Assembly (NCBI GenBank): GCA_018806985.1
Contig: JADANN010000103.1
Span: 434,001-498,000, forward strand
DNA: 64,000 nt
Source of the DNA: Angiostrongylus vasorum
Lineage: Eukaryota > Nematoda > Chromadorea > Rhabditida > Metastrongylidae
Direction of reading: 5' to 3'
The position numbers and the translations under genes are program-made. Under the pieces are notes generated by a model. The model was not told where the DNA came from. It did not search any database and saw nothing but the letters and a program-made list of their open reading frames with translations. This document shows positions 25,378-33,847 of this stretch, piece after piece (positions within the stretch are counted from its first letter, which is position 1; each line of letters opens with the position of its first letter).

Positions 25378-28300
25378 TTTTTGTGAACTTGGTAAAGTAT
25401 CGCGCAGTGTCTCTTTCTGGAGTTACTTTTCACTTTTCTTGGAACTTTTTCTTGTTTCAGCACGAGAAATCCTATTGTACTAGTCTTGGTCTAGCACGAT
25501 CGACTTAACACTAGTCGTTTCCCTAAACTATAACTTTGGAGGGTTTATACAACCTTTATAACCATGATCTCAATCTTTTTGACACTTCTGTAATCGGAAG
25601 AATTGACGTTGTTTCTTAGGTGTTTCACATGTAGGTGTAAAATTTAACATCTACGGCTCTGCTATGTAACTATTAACATAACAGTAACTAGGGAAAGGAA
25701 CTATATGTTGCGTGTACTACTTTTTGAAACTTACAAAGTTACGTCGTACGTAGGACGTTTAAGTTTAGCGTTCCGTTCGACGAAACTCTCAAGTGACATC
25801 AAAGACACTAAAGAATTAAGGAATTGTCTTGACTTTCCGTCTTACTATACCGTATTATTTTTGTTCACACTGTACTTGGTGATCTCATCGGTTCTAATTA
25901 TAATTTTCTAGAATATAAATTACCTCAGAGAAGTTAATCTTGTTCGTTTCTTTGTTTTCTTTCGATACTAATTAGCTGGTTTTTGTTTCCATTCTAGTCT
26001 TACGATCTCGGTGTACAGGTGTCTGTTCAAAGAAATCTCGACTATATTCTGATCTCCACTATGTTGGATATTCATTATTGTTTCCTCCTTTTGTATTACC
26101 GTACCCCATAAACTGTTTTATTGCTGATGAATAGGTGATTAATGTGCTCTTCGATTCCAAGCGTAGAGCTGTTTTCCTTCATATTTCGATCAGAATTACT
26201 TCTGCACGATGTTAAGTGAGTGAAAAAGAGAGTGATGGTGTGCATGAGCATGTGGTCCTCTTTGTATTTCGTGATGTGCATTGTCTGCTGTCTGTTTCAG
26301 ATTCACTCGCCACGAATGAAACCGAACTGGAACAACTCCGAAAACAGAACGCTGCCCACAAGGAGCTGATCGCAAAACTTGAGGCGGATTTGGCTTCAGC
26401 GTTCGCCGGACGAAGTGTTCGTTGTGTTTGTGCTTCTTTGGTTGTGTATGACGTATTGTCTTATTGAGTGAGGAATATCCTACTCATTAGGTTTAGCGAA
26501 GGACGGTGACACGTATAAAAGTCACAGAGTCGCCAACCGTACTATGTTGATGGACGGCAAGACTTCCGTTGCGAGTTGATCAGTTCTTAGCGAAATTAGA
26601 ATAAGGCCAAGGAAATTGAACTTTTAAAGACATTGGGAACGGAACACATATGGCTACCTAGCAGCGTGAAATGTTCGGTGTACGAATGCTGCATCGTTGA
26701 GACTTGAAAGTAGAGTCATGATCACAATGGTGCCGAGCTATTTGCAAAATTCTGGACCGCTGGTGTATGCGATGGGGACTGAACAGGCTATTACCATTTG
26801 CGGGGGCTAATGCGTTTACCACTACACCGTACGAGTGCGTTTTGCCTTTCACTCAGCCGTACTGTTGACCTATAGGTGCTATCAACAGTCTCCCGTGAAC
26901 GGGACTGATCTGGAGAGCACAAATCGCCATTGAACACAATCAAGCTGAAATTCTGGTGTAAAACGCAATGTCATAGCTTTTATTTATTGCCTATTCTTTT
27001 TTTAGTGGGTAGTTATGTGAATTGTTACCATAATGATGGTGAGATATTTGCAAAACTCAGCACCGTTGATGACTGCGGTGTGGATCGAACACGCTATTAC
27101 ACGCTGTTATATTTCACATATTACCCTGCCATTTAAAAGAAAAAGAATAGGCAGCAAATAAAAAATGACGACAAAGTAAGGATCGCCTCGGCGAGCTTAT
27201 TGAAATAGCTCATTCATACTATAGTGAAGGTTGTTCTTACCTAGAAGGCTGAGTTGAAAGTGGTGGCTCCTTAGAACTGTCTCTAGTAAATACGTTGTCT
27301 ACATCGTTCCAAGAATGACTTAGGGATTACCGAAGCATTCACAGTTTGAACTTTTATTTATTGCCTGTTTCTTTTTCATGGCAAGGAATTATATGAAATT
27401 TTCGGGTTTGAAGCGCACCTGTGCTTCCGAGTGCTGCTCATATCTCAGCACCCTTTTGGTTATATTTCACATTAACGTAGTGGTATCATTCTAAACAGTG
27501 TTCAGTCCAAGGATAGATTTAACTCTTTTGCAAACTTAACTGTTGAAATCTCAAACCCTTACGAACGAAACAACATCTTTTGAAGAATGATACCTTATTG
27601 TTTACGCTATATGATAGTTAAGCAGTATTTCGTGTGATTTAATATTTAGTGGAGCCTGTCTGCAGCCAAAGCGATAAAGTATCTGCATAGAGTACAATTC
27701 CCTCACCGGTTCAGAACGTGAATCATCTTTTCGAACAGCTACTGTAGTTAAGGACTATTATTGTATCACGCCAATATCAAGCCATATTAAGTGAAATCAA
27801 ATGAAATGAAAGGAGGCGCAGTGGCCGTAGGCGCCGTGTAATACACATGGGATCGGTCTCCCGGTGATCTACGCTCGCCAAGCCTTCCATCCGTCCGGGG
27901 TCGGCTTTGGACCAGACTTGTCTGGAAGGATACCAGCACTGGCTCGATACATCGGTAGGCGTCCGCGACTCATTGTAACGGCCAGATATGCATTCACTCA
28001 TCTCCAAACGATGCTTAATGAAGTCGAGTGCATGGCATATCTCTCAGGGATTGATCAACGCCAAAAGCTTTATTCTTTTTCATTTATCAACTGATATCAG
28101 TGGTCGCCATTCTTCGTTTTCTTTTTTGCTTGGATAAAAATGAACGCAGCCTTTGCTGAAGAGCACTGAATAGGCTAACAGCTAATGAAATGGCAAATCG
28201 AAGTTCCTGAAATCTTTCCGGGACCAGAAGCTGTTTGTTTTCCTTAAGTGGTTATTATTGATGCATATGAAACAATGTCCACCGGCGACGGTGTACCTGT

Positions 28301-31106
28301 CCTGAGCGTAATTGTAAACATGTACACACATGGTTCTTTATTCATTTGTCATTATTCGTTTAATATTATAAGACTTTGTAACAGGATCGATATGAAGATG
28401 ACTTGTCCACCATCGACATGCTTGGGGTTGTTCACGATACGAAGGTCGAGGGCGATGACAATAGTGTGCTTATGATTGCCTTGGCACAAAGAGATCGCCT
28501 GAAGCTTCGCGTTGGCGCTTTAGAGGAAGTGAGTAGTACTTCTCTTTCAGTAATCAAGTCATTGTAATTGCTTAGAGTAAACATGTTATTCTGCTACATT
28601 AATTATCTCTAACATTTTTGACTTATTATTTACTGCCTACTTTTTTAGCGGCAAGGTATGTATTGCGAAATATAGCTTTAATGATGCTGAGATATTTGCA
28701 AAACTCCGCACCGCAGGTGTCTACGGTGGGGAACGAACGCGCTATTGTCCTTTCCGGGGAGTAGCGCGTCACCACCACACCATGCGGGTCCTTCGTTTCG
28801 CCTGTCTCGCAGCTAGTTCTATTGATCTTTTTGCCATCAGCAGATTTGGGCCCCCCAGATCAATCCCGCTGACGGGTGGTTGCTGATTGCAAAAAGATCA
28901 ATAGAACTAGCTGAGAGACAGGCGAAACGAAGGACCCGCATGTGTGGTGGTGAGTGCGCTACCCCCGGAAAGGACAATACGCGTTCGTTCCCCACCGTAG
29001 ACATCTACGGTCCGGAGTTTTGCAAATATCTCAGCATCGTTAAAGTTATCTCTAACATATTTACTCGACTTGTAATGACTCTGCTTTTTTGCAGCGTTTC
29101 GTGACACTTATTCGTATTTTTTCCTTTTTTTAAAATTTGACTGGCATGATCGTTTGTCTGATCTTTTAACTGTATAATAGACTTCTCAATTCTTCTCGCT
29201 AGCCGGTAAAGAATGGTGCTTTATTGCGTTAGCGTTTCTTGGATCCATCTTAGTAGTCGTATCCAGTAGTATTTTTTATGACTATGCGCGTTACTTGGAT
29301 ACTTGGATGACCCATCTTCACTGGTTGTGCGGGTCCTAGCATAGTTTCCAATTTTTTCGGAGTTTTGATAGTTAAGCCATTGTGTTTCGCTGGAGTCCCG
29401 AGGTCAGCCAGGCCAAAGTCTGCCCCCAGGTCGTCACCACCAAAGGCATTCGCCGCCCTTGTGGATAAGAGGAAGATTTACCACCATGCGACTAGTTTGA
29501 TATTAGGAGGGTGGTGGATCCTGGTATTGGTTTACTATTAGTGGAGTCCGACACCCAAGAACACCTCCCATCCGCGATGAGGTGGTAAACCGTTGAGAGC
29601 AATATGCGCTTTATCGCCAGTAATAAAACGAGGTTGACGAAGGGTTCACAATATAAAAAATTCTATTAATAGCATCACATTGATTTGCCAAAGAAACTAC
29701 GAGAGCCATGCCAAAATTGATCGTGTGTTATGACAATTACTTCGTTGTATTTATAATTGTGAGTAAGGCATTACGACAAATGAAAAAAGCCAGTTTTCTT
29801 TAAAATAATTCAGTGATCTTCAGCTCGACAAATAAGTTTTTAGTCACTTTTAGGAACTGATAACAGAAAAAACGAAGCAGACTATGCTGCAAACTGAGAT
29901 GAAGAAGCTGCAAGAGGATAATGTGAAGCTGTTTGGGAAGATCAAATTCCTCCAAGGCTACGGTGGGTCTCGTTTCGTTATGGAGGTAACTTTCCCGATA
30001 GTTAATGTTTCGTAAAATCCATTCGCTTCAGGAAGCAAATCAGCAGAAACAAGTGTTCCATTACCTGAAGAAGGTAATTATAGCGCACAGTATGAACGCC
30101 GGTTAGATCCATTTCAAAGATTTGGACAAGCCGAAACACAGAGGGGCTACGCTCGTTTACCGTTACACGATCGTGCTTCACTTAGTATTGTAAGTTTGGT
30201 TCAAAGCAATAGTCGAGTTCTCTTCTGCTGAGATCACTCAATACGAAAATGCATTCATAAAAAGGAGTTAATCTTGGTTCACCAGGATGCTTCGGTTACG
30301 GTGGGCTTGTTTTTACGTCATCATTGACTGTTGTCAGACTTCGAAATCGTGTTGTTTTCATCGAAGAAATTTAACAACTGCGCGATGGAGTGGAATGGAG
30401 ACAAAAGTTCTAACCATTTTCAATGGCAATGTTTTTTCCCTTTTATTCGACGATTTCATTTTTTGTGAGCCTCCTAGTGAAGTTGTATGGGATACAATCC
30501 GTTTAGAGCGCTTTCTAACCCTTAGTTTTCCCCACATTTCTTTAAATTATACTTATTTTATGCGTTATTGGCTAATATTTTGCTTATGCTGCTAGATTTC
30601 AAATAGTCCAAATTCGCTCTTTGAACATGATCTCAACAAAAATTAACAATTCACCTTGCTTAAATATATCTACTGGTAGGAACTCTTAAGCGATAGAAAT
30701 GCTCTATGGTGGTGGTTTTTTTAAACCTTAAATTATGTTTTATTATAGGGAAGGGCAATTATGACTTCCCCATCGGCTCGGCTGACGTTCTTCTTCTATT
30801 TGGTGGTCCTTCATCTTCTCGTTTTCCTGGTTAGTTGATCGACTTCTGATTGCGCATAGAGGAAATAAGAACGTTTTGCAGATCTGCATGAATACTAACA
30901 GAGAACTAAAGGAAAGATGTTTTTGATATTTTTTTTCTTCATTTATATTATCGTATTTTGGCTTAATACTTAATAAAGTAGTAATTTATTTGAATTTACA
31001 GGTTCTGTACAGATTCGCCTATACAGAGTCATGTGAACGTGACAATCAACAGGATTGTGTGGCGAAATTTGAGCGTCATATGAGAGAGCACCATTCGAAT
31101 AGTTGA
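91..31106 (+). CDS. ceh-44: CASP isoform of the CUX gene (Golgi coiled-coil tail-anchored protein)
   Basis: The same locus makes CASP, a Golgi membrane golgin-like protein, by skipping the CUX exons. Shared exons 91-142 through 11194-11357 join to 26301-26416, 28385-28528, 29854-29962, 30032-30189, 30749-30829 and 31002-31106 (stop TGA). The shared exon ends in phase 1 (G). The exon at 26301 begins AT, giving Asp, so the splice is in frame. The segment around [18 protein letters not shown] and the [16 protein letters not shown] block are hallmarks of the CASP C-terminus. The last two exons encode a hydrophobic stretch ([21 protein letters not shown]) followed by a short Cys-containing tail, as in vertebrate CASP. 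The donor after 26416 (GTTCGT) is weak, and a small exon between 26416 and 28385 cannot be excluded. Known in vertebrates and C. elegans: CUX and CASP are alternative products of one gene. Confidence 0.9.
1775..2922. promoter_or_regulatory. Cluster of ATCGAT (Cut/CUX consensus) sites in intron
   Basis: ATCGAT occurs at 1775, 1823, 1872, 1989, 2712, 2766, 2874, 2885 and 2917, with one more outlier at 508. Nine exact copies in 1.15 kb is far above chance for a 6-mer. The stretch is more GC-rich than its surroundings and contains a short GGCGGAAGCTCCGCC palindrome near 1805-1819. CUX proteins with CUT and homeodomains are known to prefer ATCRAT, so an autoregulatory enhancer or internal promoter is an inference. 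DREF-type or simple repeat explanations are possible. Confidence 0.3.
4210..4565 (+). repeat. SINE-B, decayed
   Basis: GCAGCTCAGGTTAACTGG, TGATTGCTGAAGGCATCGAT and a terminal CATCGTACCCTGCACTGAAG resemble the SINE-B unit. The tRNA-like head is hard to see. Confidence 0.4.
5165..5575. repeat. SINE-B inverted pair
   Basis: Minus unit about 5168-5380 (TTTCCTGCCTACTAC...ATTTGCAAAATTCCGGACC...AACGCGTTCACCACC) followed by plus unit about 5395-5575 (GCATGGTGTGGTGATGAACG, GTGTTCGATCC). It includes a C9 tract at 5415-5423. Confidence 0.6.
5681..11357 (+). CDS. ceh-44: Shared N-terminal coiled-coil exons of CUX/CASP
   Basis: Seven visible exons make the shared rod when 91-142 is included. Those in this span are 5681-5818, 5978-6159, 7855-7995, 8424-8549, 9858-10039 and 11194-11357. 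They encode charged, Leu/Glu-rich heptad sequence that aligns in order with human CASP/CUX1, including a block similar to KEKQLEELLKGQADYEEVKKEL (here a [22 protein letters not shown] segment) and a closing [16 protein letters not shown] block. In the family this rod mediates dimerisation. The exon at 5978 ends at 6159 before a GC donor. Introns hold SINE-A, SINE-B and Penelope fragments. Confidence 0.9.
6253..6530 (+). repeat. SINE-A (tRNA-derived SINE-like repeat)
   Basis: The head reads TAGCGCAGTGGTCGGAGGC (A-box-like) with a downstream GATCCCGG. The body contains CGCCAAATTGGTACCAGAC, CTCGATACATCGG and GATCAACGCCGAGAGCTCTA at the end. It is a well-preserved reference copy. Confidence 0.75.
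6570..7280. mobile_element. Penelope-like terminal segments in inverted arrangement around a 3' endonuclease fragment
   Basis: About 6570-6830 is a minus-oriented terminal segment, with its hammerhead-like core at 6781-6755. From 6836 the plus strand matches the 3' end of the GIY-YIG frame of the 35-36.9 kb element and its downstream region. It ends in a plus-oriented terminal segment with a second core at 7220-7247. The result is one inverted terminal copy, a severely 5'-truncated body and a direct terminal copy, an arrangement known for Penelope elements. It lies in an intron of the CUX/CASP gene. Confidence 0.7.
7515..7790 (-). repeat. SINE-A
   Basis: Minus-oriented copy. It starts on the plus strand with AAAGCTCTCGGC and ends with GGGCGCCTCCAACCACTGCG. 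It abuts the exon at 7855. Confidence 0.7.
9095..9365 (+). repeat. SINE-B
   Basis: Single plus unit from CAGCTTCAGGTTAACTGG to GAATAGACAGTAAATGAAAAG. The tRNA-like head is near 9205 with GTGTTCGATCTCC. Confidence 0.65.
10535..10815 (+). repeat. SINE-A
   Basis: Head GTGTAGCGTAGTGGACGG, ending GAACAACGCCAAGAGCTTTA. Intronic. Confidence 0.7.
11651..11922 (+). other. ceh-44: CUX-specific exon with possible intron-retention extension carrying a tail anchor
   Basis: The exon 11651-11706 follows a TTTCAG acceptor and has a GCT|GTAAGT donor. If that donor is not used, the frame stays open for a further 71 codons and ends at 11922, right after a 20-residue hydrophobic run ([20 protein letters not shown]). 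This would yield a short coiled-coil protein with its own C-terminal membrane anchor, like CASP. The spliced form is well supported by the next exon at 12259. The extended form is speculative. Confidence 0.3.
13160..13365 (+). repeat. SINE-A, decayed
   Basis: Only scattered blocks remain, including AGGGCAAATATGCATTCATTC. The head is unrecognisable. Confidence 0.4.
13395..13775. repeat. SINE-B inverted pair
   Basis: The minus arm ends near 13575 and the plus arm starts near 13625. The arms are strongly complementary around AACGCGCTATTGTCC / GGACAATAGCGCGTTCG. Confidence 0.7.
13880..14270 (-). mobile_element. Short RTE-derived non-autonomous element
   Basis: Reverse complement of an RTE leader joined to an RTE 3' tail. 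The plus strand begins with a TTACTTGGATACTTGGATGG-type block (tail) and ends with the CCCAGGAACAC leader region. No coding capacity is expected. Confidence 0.7.
14425..15140 (+). mobile_element. Degenerate Penelope-like endonuclease fragment
   Basis: From about 14563 to 15140 the DNA parallels the 35.98-36.6 kb region of the better-preserved element, including the GGTAGAGACTGATTGCATGG-type block and the segment encoding the YVG part of GIY-YIG. It is riddled with stops and indels. 14430-14560 resembles the element terminus in minus orientation. Intronic and non-functional. Confidence 0.7.
16392..18205 (+). CDS. ceh-44: CUT domain 1 exons
   Basis: Exon 16392-16526 gives LNTAEIARQ...[11 protein letters not shown], and exon 18046-18205 continues [18 protein letters not shown] then KGREAF. 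These are the two halves of CUT repeat 1, closely matching LDTAEIARQ...NIGQRIFGHYV in human CUX1. The split between the halves falls at the SQGS turn, as it does in CUT2. The intron contains a short RTE-derived element at 17345-17735. Confidence 0.93.
17345..17735 (+). mobile_element. Short RTE-derived non-autonomous element
   Basis: Same family as at 13880 but in sense orientation. It starts with CCTCCCAATGG, contains the ACCACCGTCCTGGTATC block and ends in the RTE-like GGACGGGCC tail. It is inserted between the two halves of CUT1 and spliced out with the intron. Confidence 0.7.
18276..19289 (+). CDS. ceh-44: Linker exons between CUT1 and CUT2
   Basis: Exons 18276-18394, 18829-18963, 19043-19099 and 19215-19289, all phase-consistent. 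They encode a Pro/Glu/Ser-rich linker and the family-specific [12 protein letters not shown]...[11 protein letters not shown] block seen ahead of CUT2 in CUX proteins. The exon at 19043 is the least certain, because its acceptor (TTTTTCATGAG) is atypical. A SINE-A copy sits in the intron at 18448-18725. Confidence 0.8.
18448..18725 (+). repeat. SINE-A
   Basis: GTGGCACAATGGTCGAAGGC head with GGGATCGATCCCC in the B-box position. Complete through GATCAACGCCGAGAGC. Confidence 0.7.
19360..19690 (+). repeat. SINE-B, variant head
   Basis: GGGCCTTCGTGGCGCAGTGTG head at about 19508 with GGTTTGATCTAGC. The usual ATATCTCAGCATCGTTGTGG tail follows. Confidence 0.55.
20178..20395. mobile_element. Inverted repeat with hammerhead-like cores (Penelope terminal subfamily)
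   Basis: The left arm (about 20178-20255) and right arm (about 20312-20392) are near-complementary over about 70 bp and share GTTCAATGGCTGACG, reverse-complemented on the right. Each arm holds a CTGAG...GCCGAA(A/G)CGTC core. A single plus-strand core also lies just upstream at 20001-20027. These look like terminal repeats of a Penelope subfamily without an internal body. Confidence 0.5.
20895..22188 (+). CDS. ceh-44: CUT domain 2 exons
   Basis: Exons 20895-20990, 21737-21808 and 22020-22188 read IDTEDVVRQ / [20 protein letters not shown] / [16 protein letters not shown]...[12 protein letters not shown]. This is a canonical CUT repeat with intact SQGSVS. The first intron begins GC (CAG|GCGTGT). 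It contains an inverted pair of Penelope terminal fragments at 21270-21690. Confidence 0.94.
21270..21690. mobile_element. Head-to-head pair of Penelope terminal segments without body
   Basis: The minus-oriented copy has its core at 21411-21383 and the plus-oriented copy at 21602-21630. Both contain the AAACACTTTCATAA / TTATGAAAGTGTTTGGCTGA block found at 36730 and 6820-7190. No coding sequence separates them. The pair lies in the intron splitting CUT2. Confidence 0.65.
22458..24198 (+). CDS. ceh-44: CUT domain 3 exons
   Basis: Exon 22458-22705 begins with an acidic Ser/Glu linker and ends with [14 protein letters not shown]...HGISQR. Exon 23935-24198 continues [26 protein letters not shown] and KGREPF-like RGREPF. 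The turn that is normally SQGSVS reads SAGGCS, so the conserved Gln is absent. The intron contains an RTE-derived element and an inverted SINE-B pair. Confidence 0.93.
22983..23330 (-). mobile_element. Short RTE-derived non-autonomous element
   Basis: Antisense copy with the CCAGGACGGTGGTGGAT block at about 23155 and the leader end GAGGAGGTAAACCGTTGGG at 23310. The tail is diverged. Confidence 0.7.
23395..23900. repeat. SINE-B inverted pair
   Basis: Minus arm about 23410-23650 and plus arm about 23655-23895. The plus head is GGCCCGCATGGTGTAGTGG with GTGTTCGATCCCACCG, the best tRNA-like copy of the family. Confidence 0.7.
24190..24562 (+). CDS. ceh-44: Cut-class homeodomain exons
   Basis: Exons ending 24198, then 24257-24343 and 24419-24562. 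The homeodomain reads [17 protein letters not shown], then [16 protein letters not shown], then [14 protein letters not shown]. Helix 3 has WFHN with His at position 50, diagnostic of the Cut class. Two short introns interrupt it. Confidence is high from frame, phase and motif. Confidence 0.96.
24994..25377 (+). CDS. ceh-44: CUX C-terminal exon and stop
   Basis: The exon follows TTTTTTTCAG at 24993 and runs 127 codons to a TGA at 25375-25377. It begins [14 protein letters not shown] and is then rich in Thr, Ser, Asn and Asp with repeated TNDDH/SNDDH patches, ending in a charged helix. Such low-complexity tails are typical of CUX C-termini. No consensus AATAAA was seen soon after the stop. Confidence 0.9.
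   Translation, partial: DLHKILENASRYALLDEALPTMVPVVSRPLLTTTTEEQADSLMYTNDDHTNNSVSPTSPLAQLFTATTNDEQTNSLLVFSNDDHPHNHNTTSSTASPLFSPEERCEKASQLDRAVAKMRLLAASKSS
26301..31106 (+). CDS. ceh-44: CASP-specific exons including Golgi membrane anchor
   Basis: Six exons listed in the CASP entry. 26301-26416 gives [10 protein letters not shown]...[14 protein letters not shown]. 28385-28528 gives an acidic coil ending [13 protein letters not shown]. 29854-29962 gives the conserved [12 protein letters not shown]. 30032-30189 gives the linker with YERRLDPF. 30749-30829 and 31002-31106 give the transmembrane anchor and tail. A candidate polyadenylation signal AATAAA lies at 31550-31555. The intron at 28529-29853 contains an inverted SINE-B pair and an RTE-derived element. 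Confidence 0.9.
26720..27170 (-). repeat. Two tandem SINE-B units
   Basis: Two minus units in the same direction (about 26720-26960 and 26970-27165), the second shortened. A further tail fragment lies at about 27350-27470. Confidence 0.55.
27812..28075 (+). repeat. SINE-A
   Basis: Head slightly truncated (GGAGGCGCAGTGGCCGTAGG). The body is intact to CAACGCCAAAAGCTTTATTC. Confidence 0.7.
28603..29058. repeat. SINE-B inverted pair with target-site duplication
   Basis: TTATCTCTAACAT occurs at 28603-28615 and again at 29046-29058, flanking the pair exactly. The arms (about 28640-28850 and 28868-29040) are near-perfect reverse complements over more than 150 bp. Confidence 0.8.
29296..29605 (-). 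mobile_element. Short RTE-derived non-autonomous element, internally deleted
   Basis: Antisense copy beginning at GGATACTTGGATGACCC. It lacks part of the leader between TTTACTATTAG and GTCCGACACCC. Intronic. Confidence 0.65.
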
Positions 31107-31462
31107 GAAATCTGACTTTATTACGAACCATTGGATAGATTTTTAATGCTTCCTTGACTTTAACATTTGGATCCTTTAGCTGTATGCTTTTTACCGTGTT
31201 TATTTACCTATCAGCTATCAAAATTAACATTTCACTTCAAAATCTGTGACTTCTCTGACTTCTGTAATGTTTTCCTTGTGGAAAACTTTTTGTGCGTATC
31301 TCTCTACGTTGGACCGAACTAATTTCCGGGAAATCTTCAGTATTATAAGGGGAATGTTAGTCCTGTTAGATATAATCATCGTTATTGTATGTAGGGATAT
31401 TTGTGCAGTAAATGGAGTAAGGAAGTACTTTTATCGAAAGTAAAAAGATAGTATCTAGTCTG

Positions 31463-31882
31463 TTGAGTTGTGGAATTATTGAATTTATTCTACCTAGGTC
31501 GTTTTCAGCTGTGACATCAAGCGATGTGAGCATTCTACCTCATCAGCTGAATAAAAGCACATTCATAGTTCTCAATGAAGACTATTTCTTTCTCTGCAAG
31601 TACAACTCTTTAACGTATCCCTCTGATGCCGATTTTCAGGTTCTGGATGTTGGAAATTGTAGTAAACCTCACACGATGACCTTGCAGGAGTCCACGAGCA
31701 AGAAGACCAACGCACACCAAATAGATAATGGGACCTGTAGTATATATGGAGAGAAGAACCGGTCACTGCATCTTTCTAGCCTAAGTCTTGTTGCACACAC
31801 ATCACTACAAATCAGATTTACCCGTATGGGATTTCGGCGCTCTCATTTTCCACCCTTAGTTATCAGCCATGAAGATGGATAG
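31463..31882 (+). other. Orphan open frame downstream of the CASP stop
   Basis: A 139-codon frame starting 357 bases after the CASP stop and overlapping the likely 3' UTR, with AATAAA at 31550. It is the longest non-transposon frame in the middle of the window. It has no recognised domain or signal, and the codon pattern is not convincing. Most likely non-coding. Confidence 0.12.
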
Positions 31883-32799
31883 AGCAGCGATAGTTATACC
31901 GTTATACTGTTCATTATGAGCAAGGCGACTTTATCTCGAGGCGAGCAGCGCTCCCAACCCTCCGGGCTCAGTGAATTGGTATGAGACTTATGTGAGCTCA
32001 GCTCGCTCCCTCCGATTCACGGAAGTTAGTGAATGTTTGTGATGAATATATGGAAGCGCCAGAGTACGGCTATCCCAGTATTCCAAAAAGAATTGACTGG
32101 GCCAGGATTCAACGATATTTAGAAAGGAGACCAAAGATCTTCAGGCACGGAGCGCACCCATGTGCAAAAGTTGGAGATTTTCGTGGATGATGATGGATTC
32201 GATGAAACGAATTGAATACAAGAATTGCCGGCACAGCATGTGATGTTGGGTGGTTAAAGAAAAGTTTTAAGTGTCATTTTCAGAAGAAATTATGCGTCAC
32301 CTCATCACTAAATGCTAGTCATCGACGTATAAAGCTAAATTAGACACGTGATATGAACAGTAGAAAGGAGTGGTTCTCAGGTAAAGAAGCAATAAAAAGT
32401 TTTTGGGAACTTTCATATCAGAGTTATAAAGGTTAGTGAACGTGGAGATGGTGTCGGTATTTAAGAACCGAGATCTAAACAAAAGATGGAAATTGTCTTG
32501 CTAAATTACCTCCCATATTCTAGCTTCTTATGGAATTGCACTTCTCTTGAGGGAAGAAAATCCATACCAGACAGAAGTTGATAATGATCAGCGTGGAAAT
32601 GGCACACAGCAAGAGAAGACAGTATCCACCCGACAGCTCCATAGTGCATTGTTCTGTGTCGGTCCGCTGACAGAGATGGGAATCATCCACAAGCGCAAAA
32701 AGTACTACTCCACTCCGGAGAACAGTGACGAATCTTGAGCGACGAGGTGGTAACGAACGGAATAATTTACGTATATGATTAATCTGAGTGTGTGTCGCA

Positions 32800-33270
32800 G
32801 GGGTCGTGTGGTGCTGTGGTCGGAGGGCCCTGCAGAGGGATAGCAGCACTGGCTCGATACATCGGTAGTCCGCCACGAGTCATTGTAATAGTAAAGATAT
32901 GCGTTCAATCACCTCCAAACGATGTTTAATGAAATCGAGTGCGTGGAGCATCCTTCAGGGGATTGATCAACGCCGACAGCTCTATCCCTTATCCTTTCTT
33001 TAATGCGTGTAGCGCAATGGTTAGAGGTGCCCTGCGATAAACAAGTGGTTTTTTTAGTTCGATCCCTTGCGCCGTGCTCACCAAGCCTATTCCTGCGGGT
33101 TGGCAAGTTGGTACCAGATTTGTCTGGAAGGATAGCTGCATTGACTTGATGCGTCGTTAGGTTACCACATTGTAAAGGTCAGGAATGCATTCAGTCCTCT
33201 CAAACAATGTCTATTGAAGTCGATTGCTTGGCGAATCCCTTAAATGATCAACTGCAAACACTTTTATGCT
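32800..33270 (+). repeat. Two tandem SINE-A copies, the first internally deleted
   Basis: The copy at about 32803-32990 lacks the segment between the head and GGATAGCAGCACTGGCTCG. The next copy (about 33000-33270) begins GCGTGTAGCGCAATGGTTAG and has a better GTTCGATCCC B-box. Confidence 0.65.
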
Positions 33271-33847
33271 TTATGATTTACCAGTAGGAAACAATTCACC
33301 AACAACCGCGCGACTATCTCCTTTAAAAGCTTCCATAACTGTGGATTCTTTCTGGACTTCAGGAATTCGAATGTCATCTCCACCAACAATACGGAACTAC
33401 CCGAGAAGAGAAGGAACTCGGGGATTAATCTGACTGCAGTAAATATCGTGCGATCCGTAATAGCTCCAGAAAATCGACCAAAGATGTCCTATAGCGCCAC
33501 AGATTTAGTTTAGTACTTTTGGAAAGTCTGAAGAAAGAAATTCTACTTCTGAAGAACAACTTCTGCTGAAACCTTTGGGAGTATATCATACTCCCATTGG
33601 TCATGCGAAGTGAAAGCTTTGACACTCATGTATTAACAAGGATTTATAATGACGACGGAGAAATTCTCCTTAATTGTTGTGTGTTTCATATCCTCACTAT
33701 TAAACCGCAACATTTTCGCCTGGATGAGAATCACCACGGAGTAGATTAGAAGTTGGTGAAGCAGATTATCAAGATAAGCACAGTATCACAATTAGACTTT
33801 GAGAAAAAGACGAAGAAAAACATAGGCTGACTCTCTCAACAATTCTT

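Noticed and set aside
31463..31882. 139-codon plus frame after the CASP stop as a separate gene
   Set aside because: No domain, no splice partners, overlaps the likely 3' UTR. Kept only as a low-confidence note.
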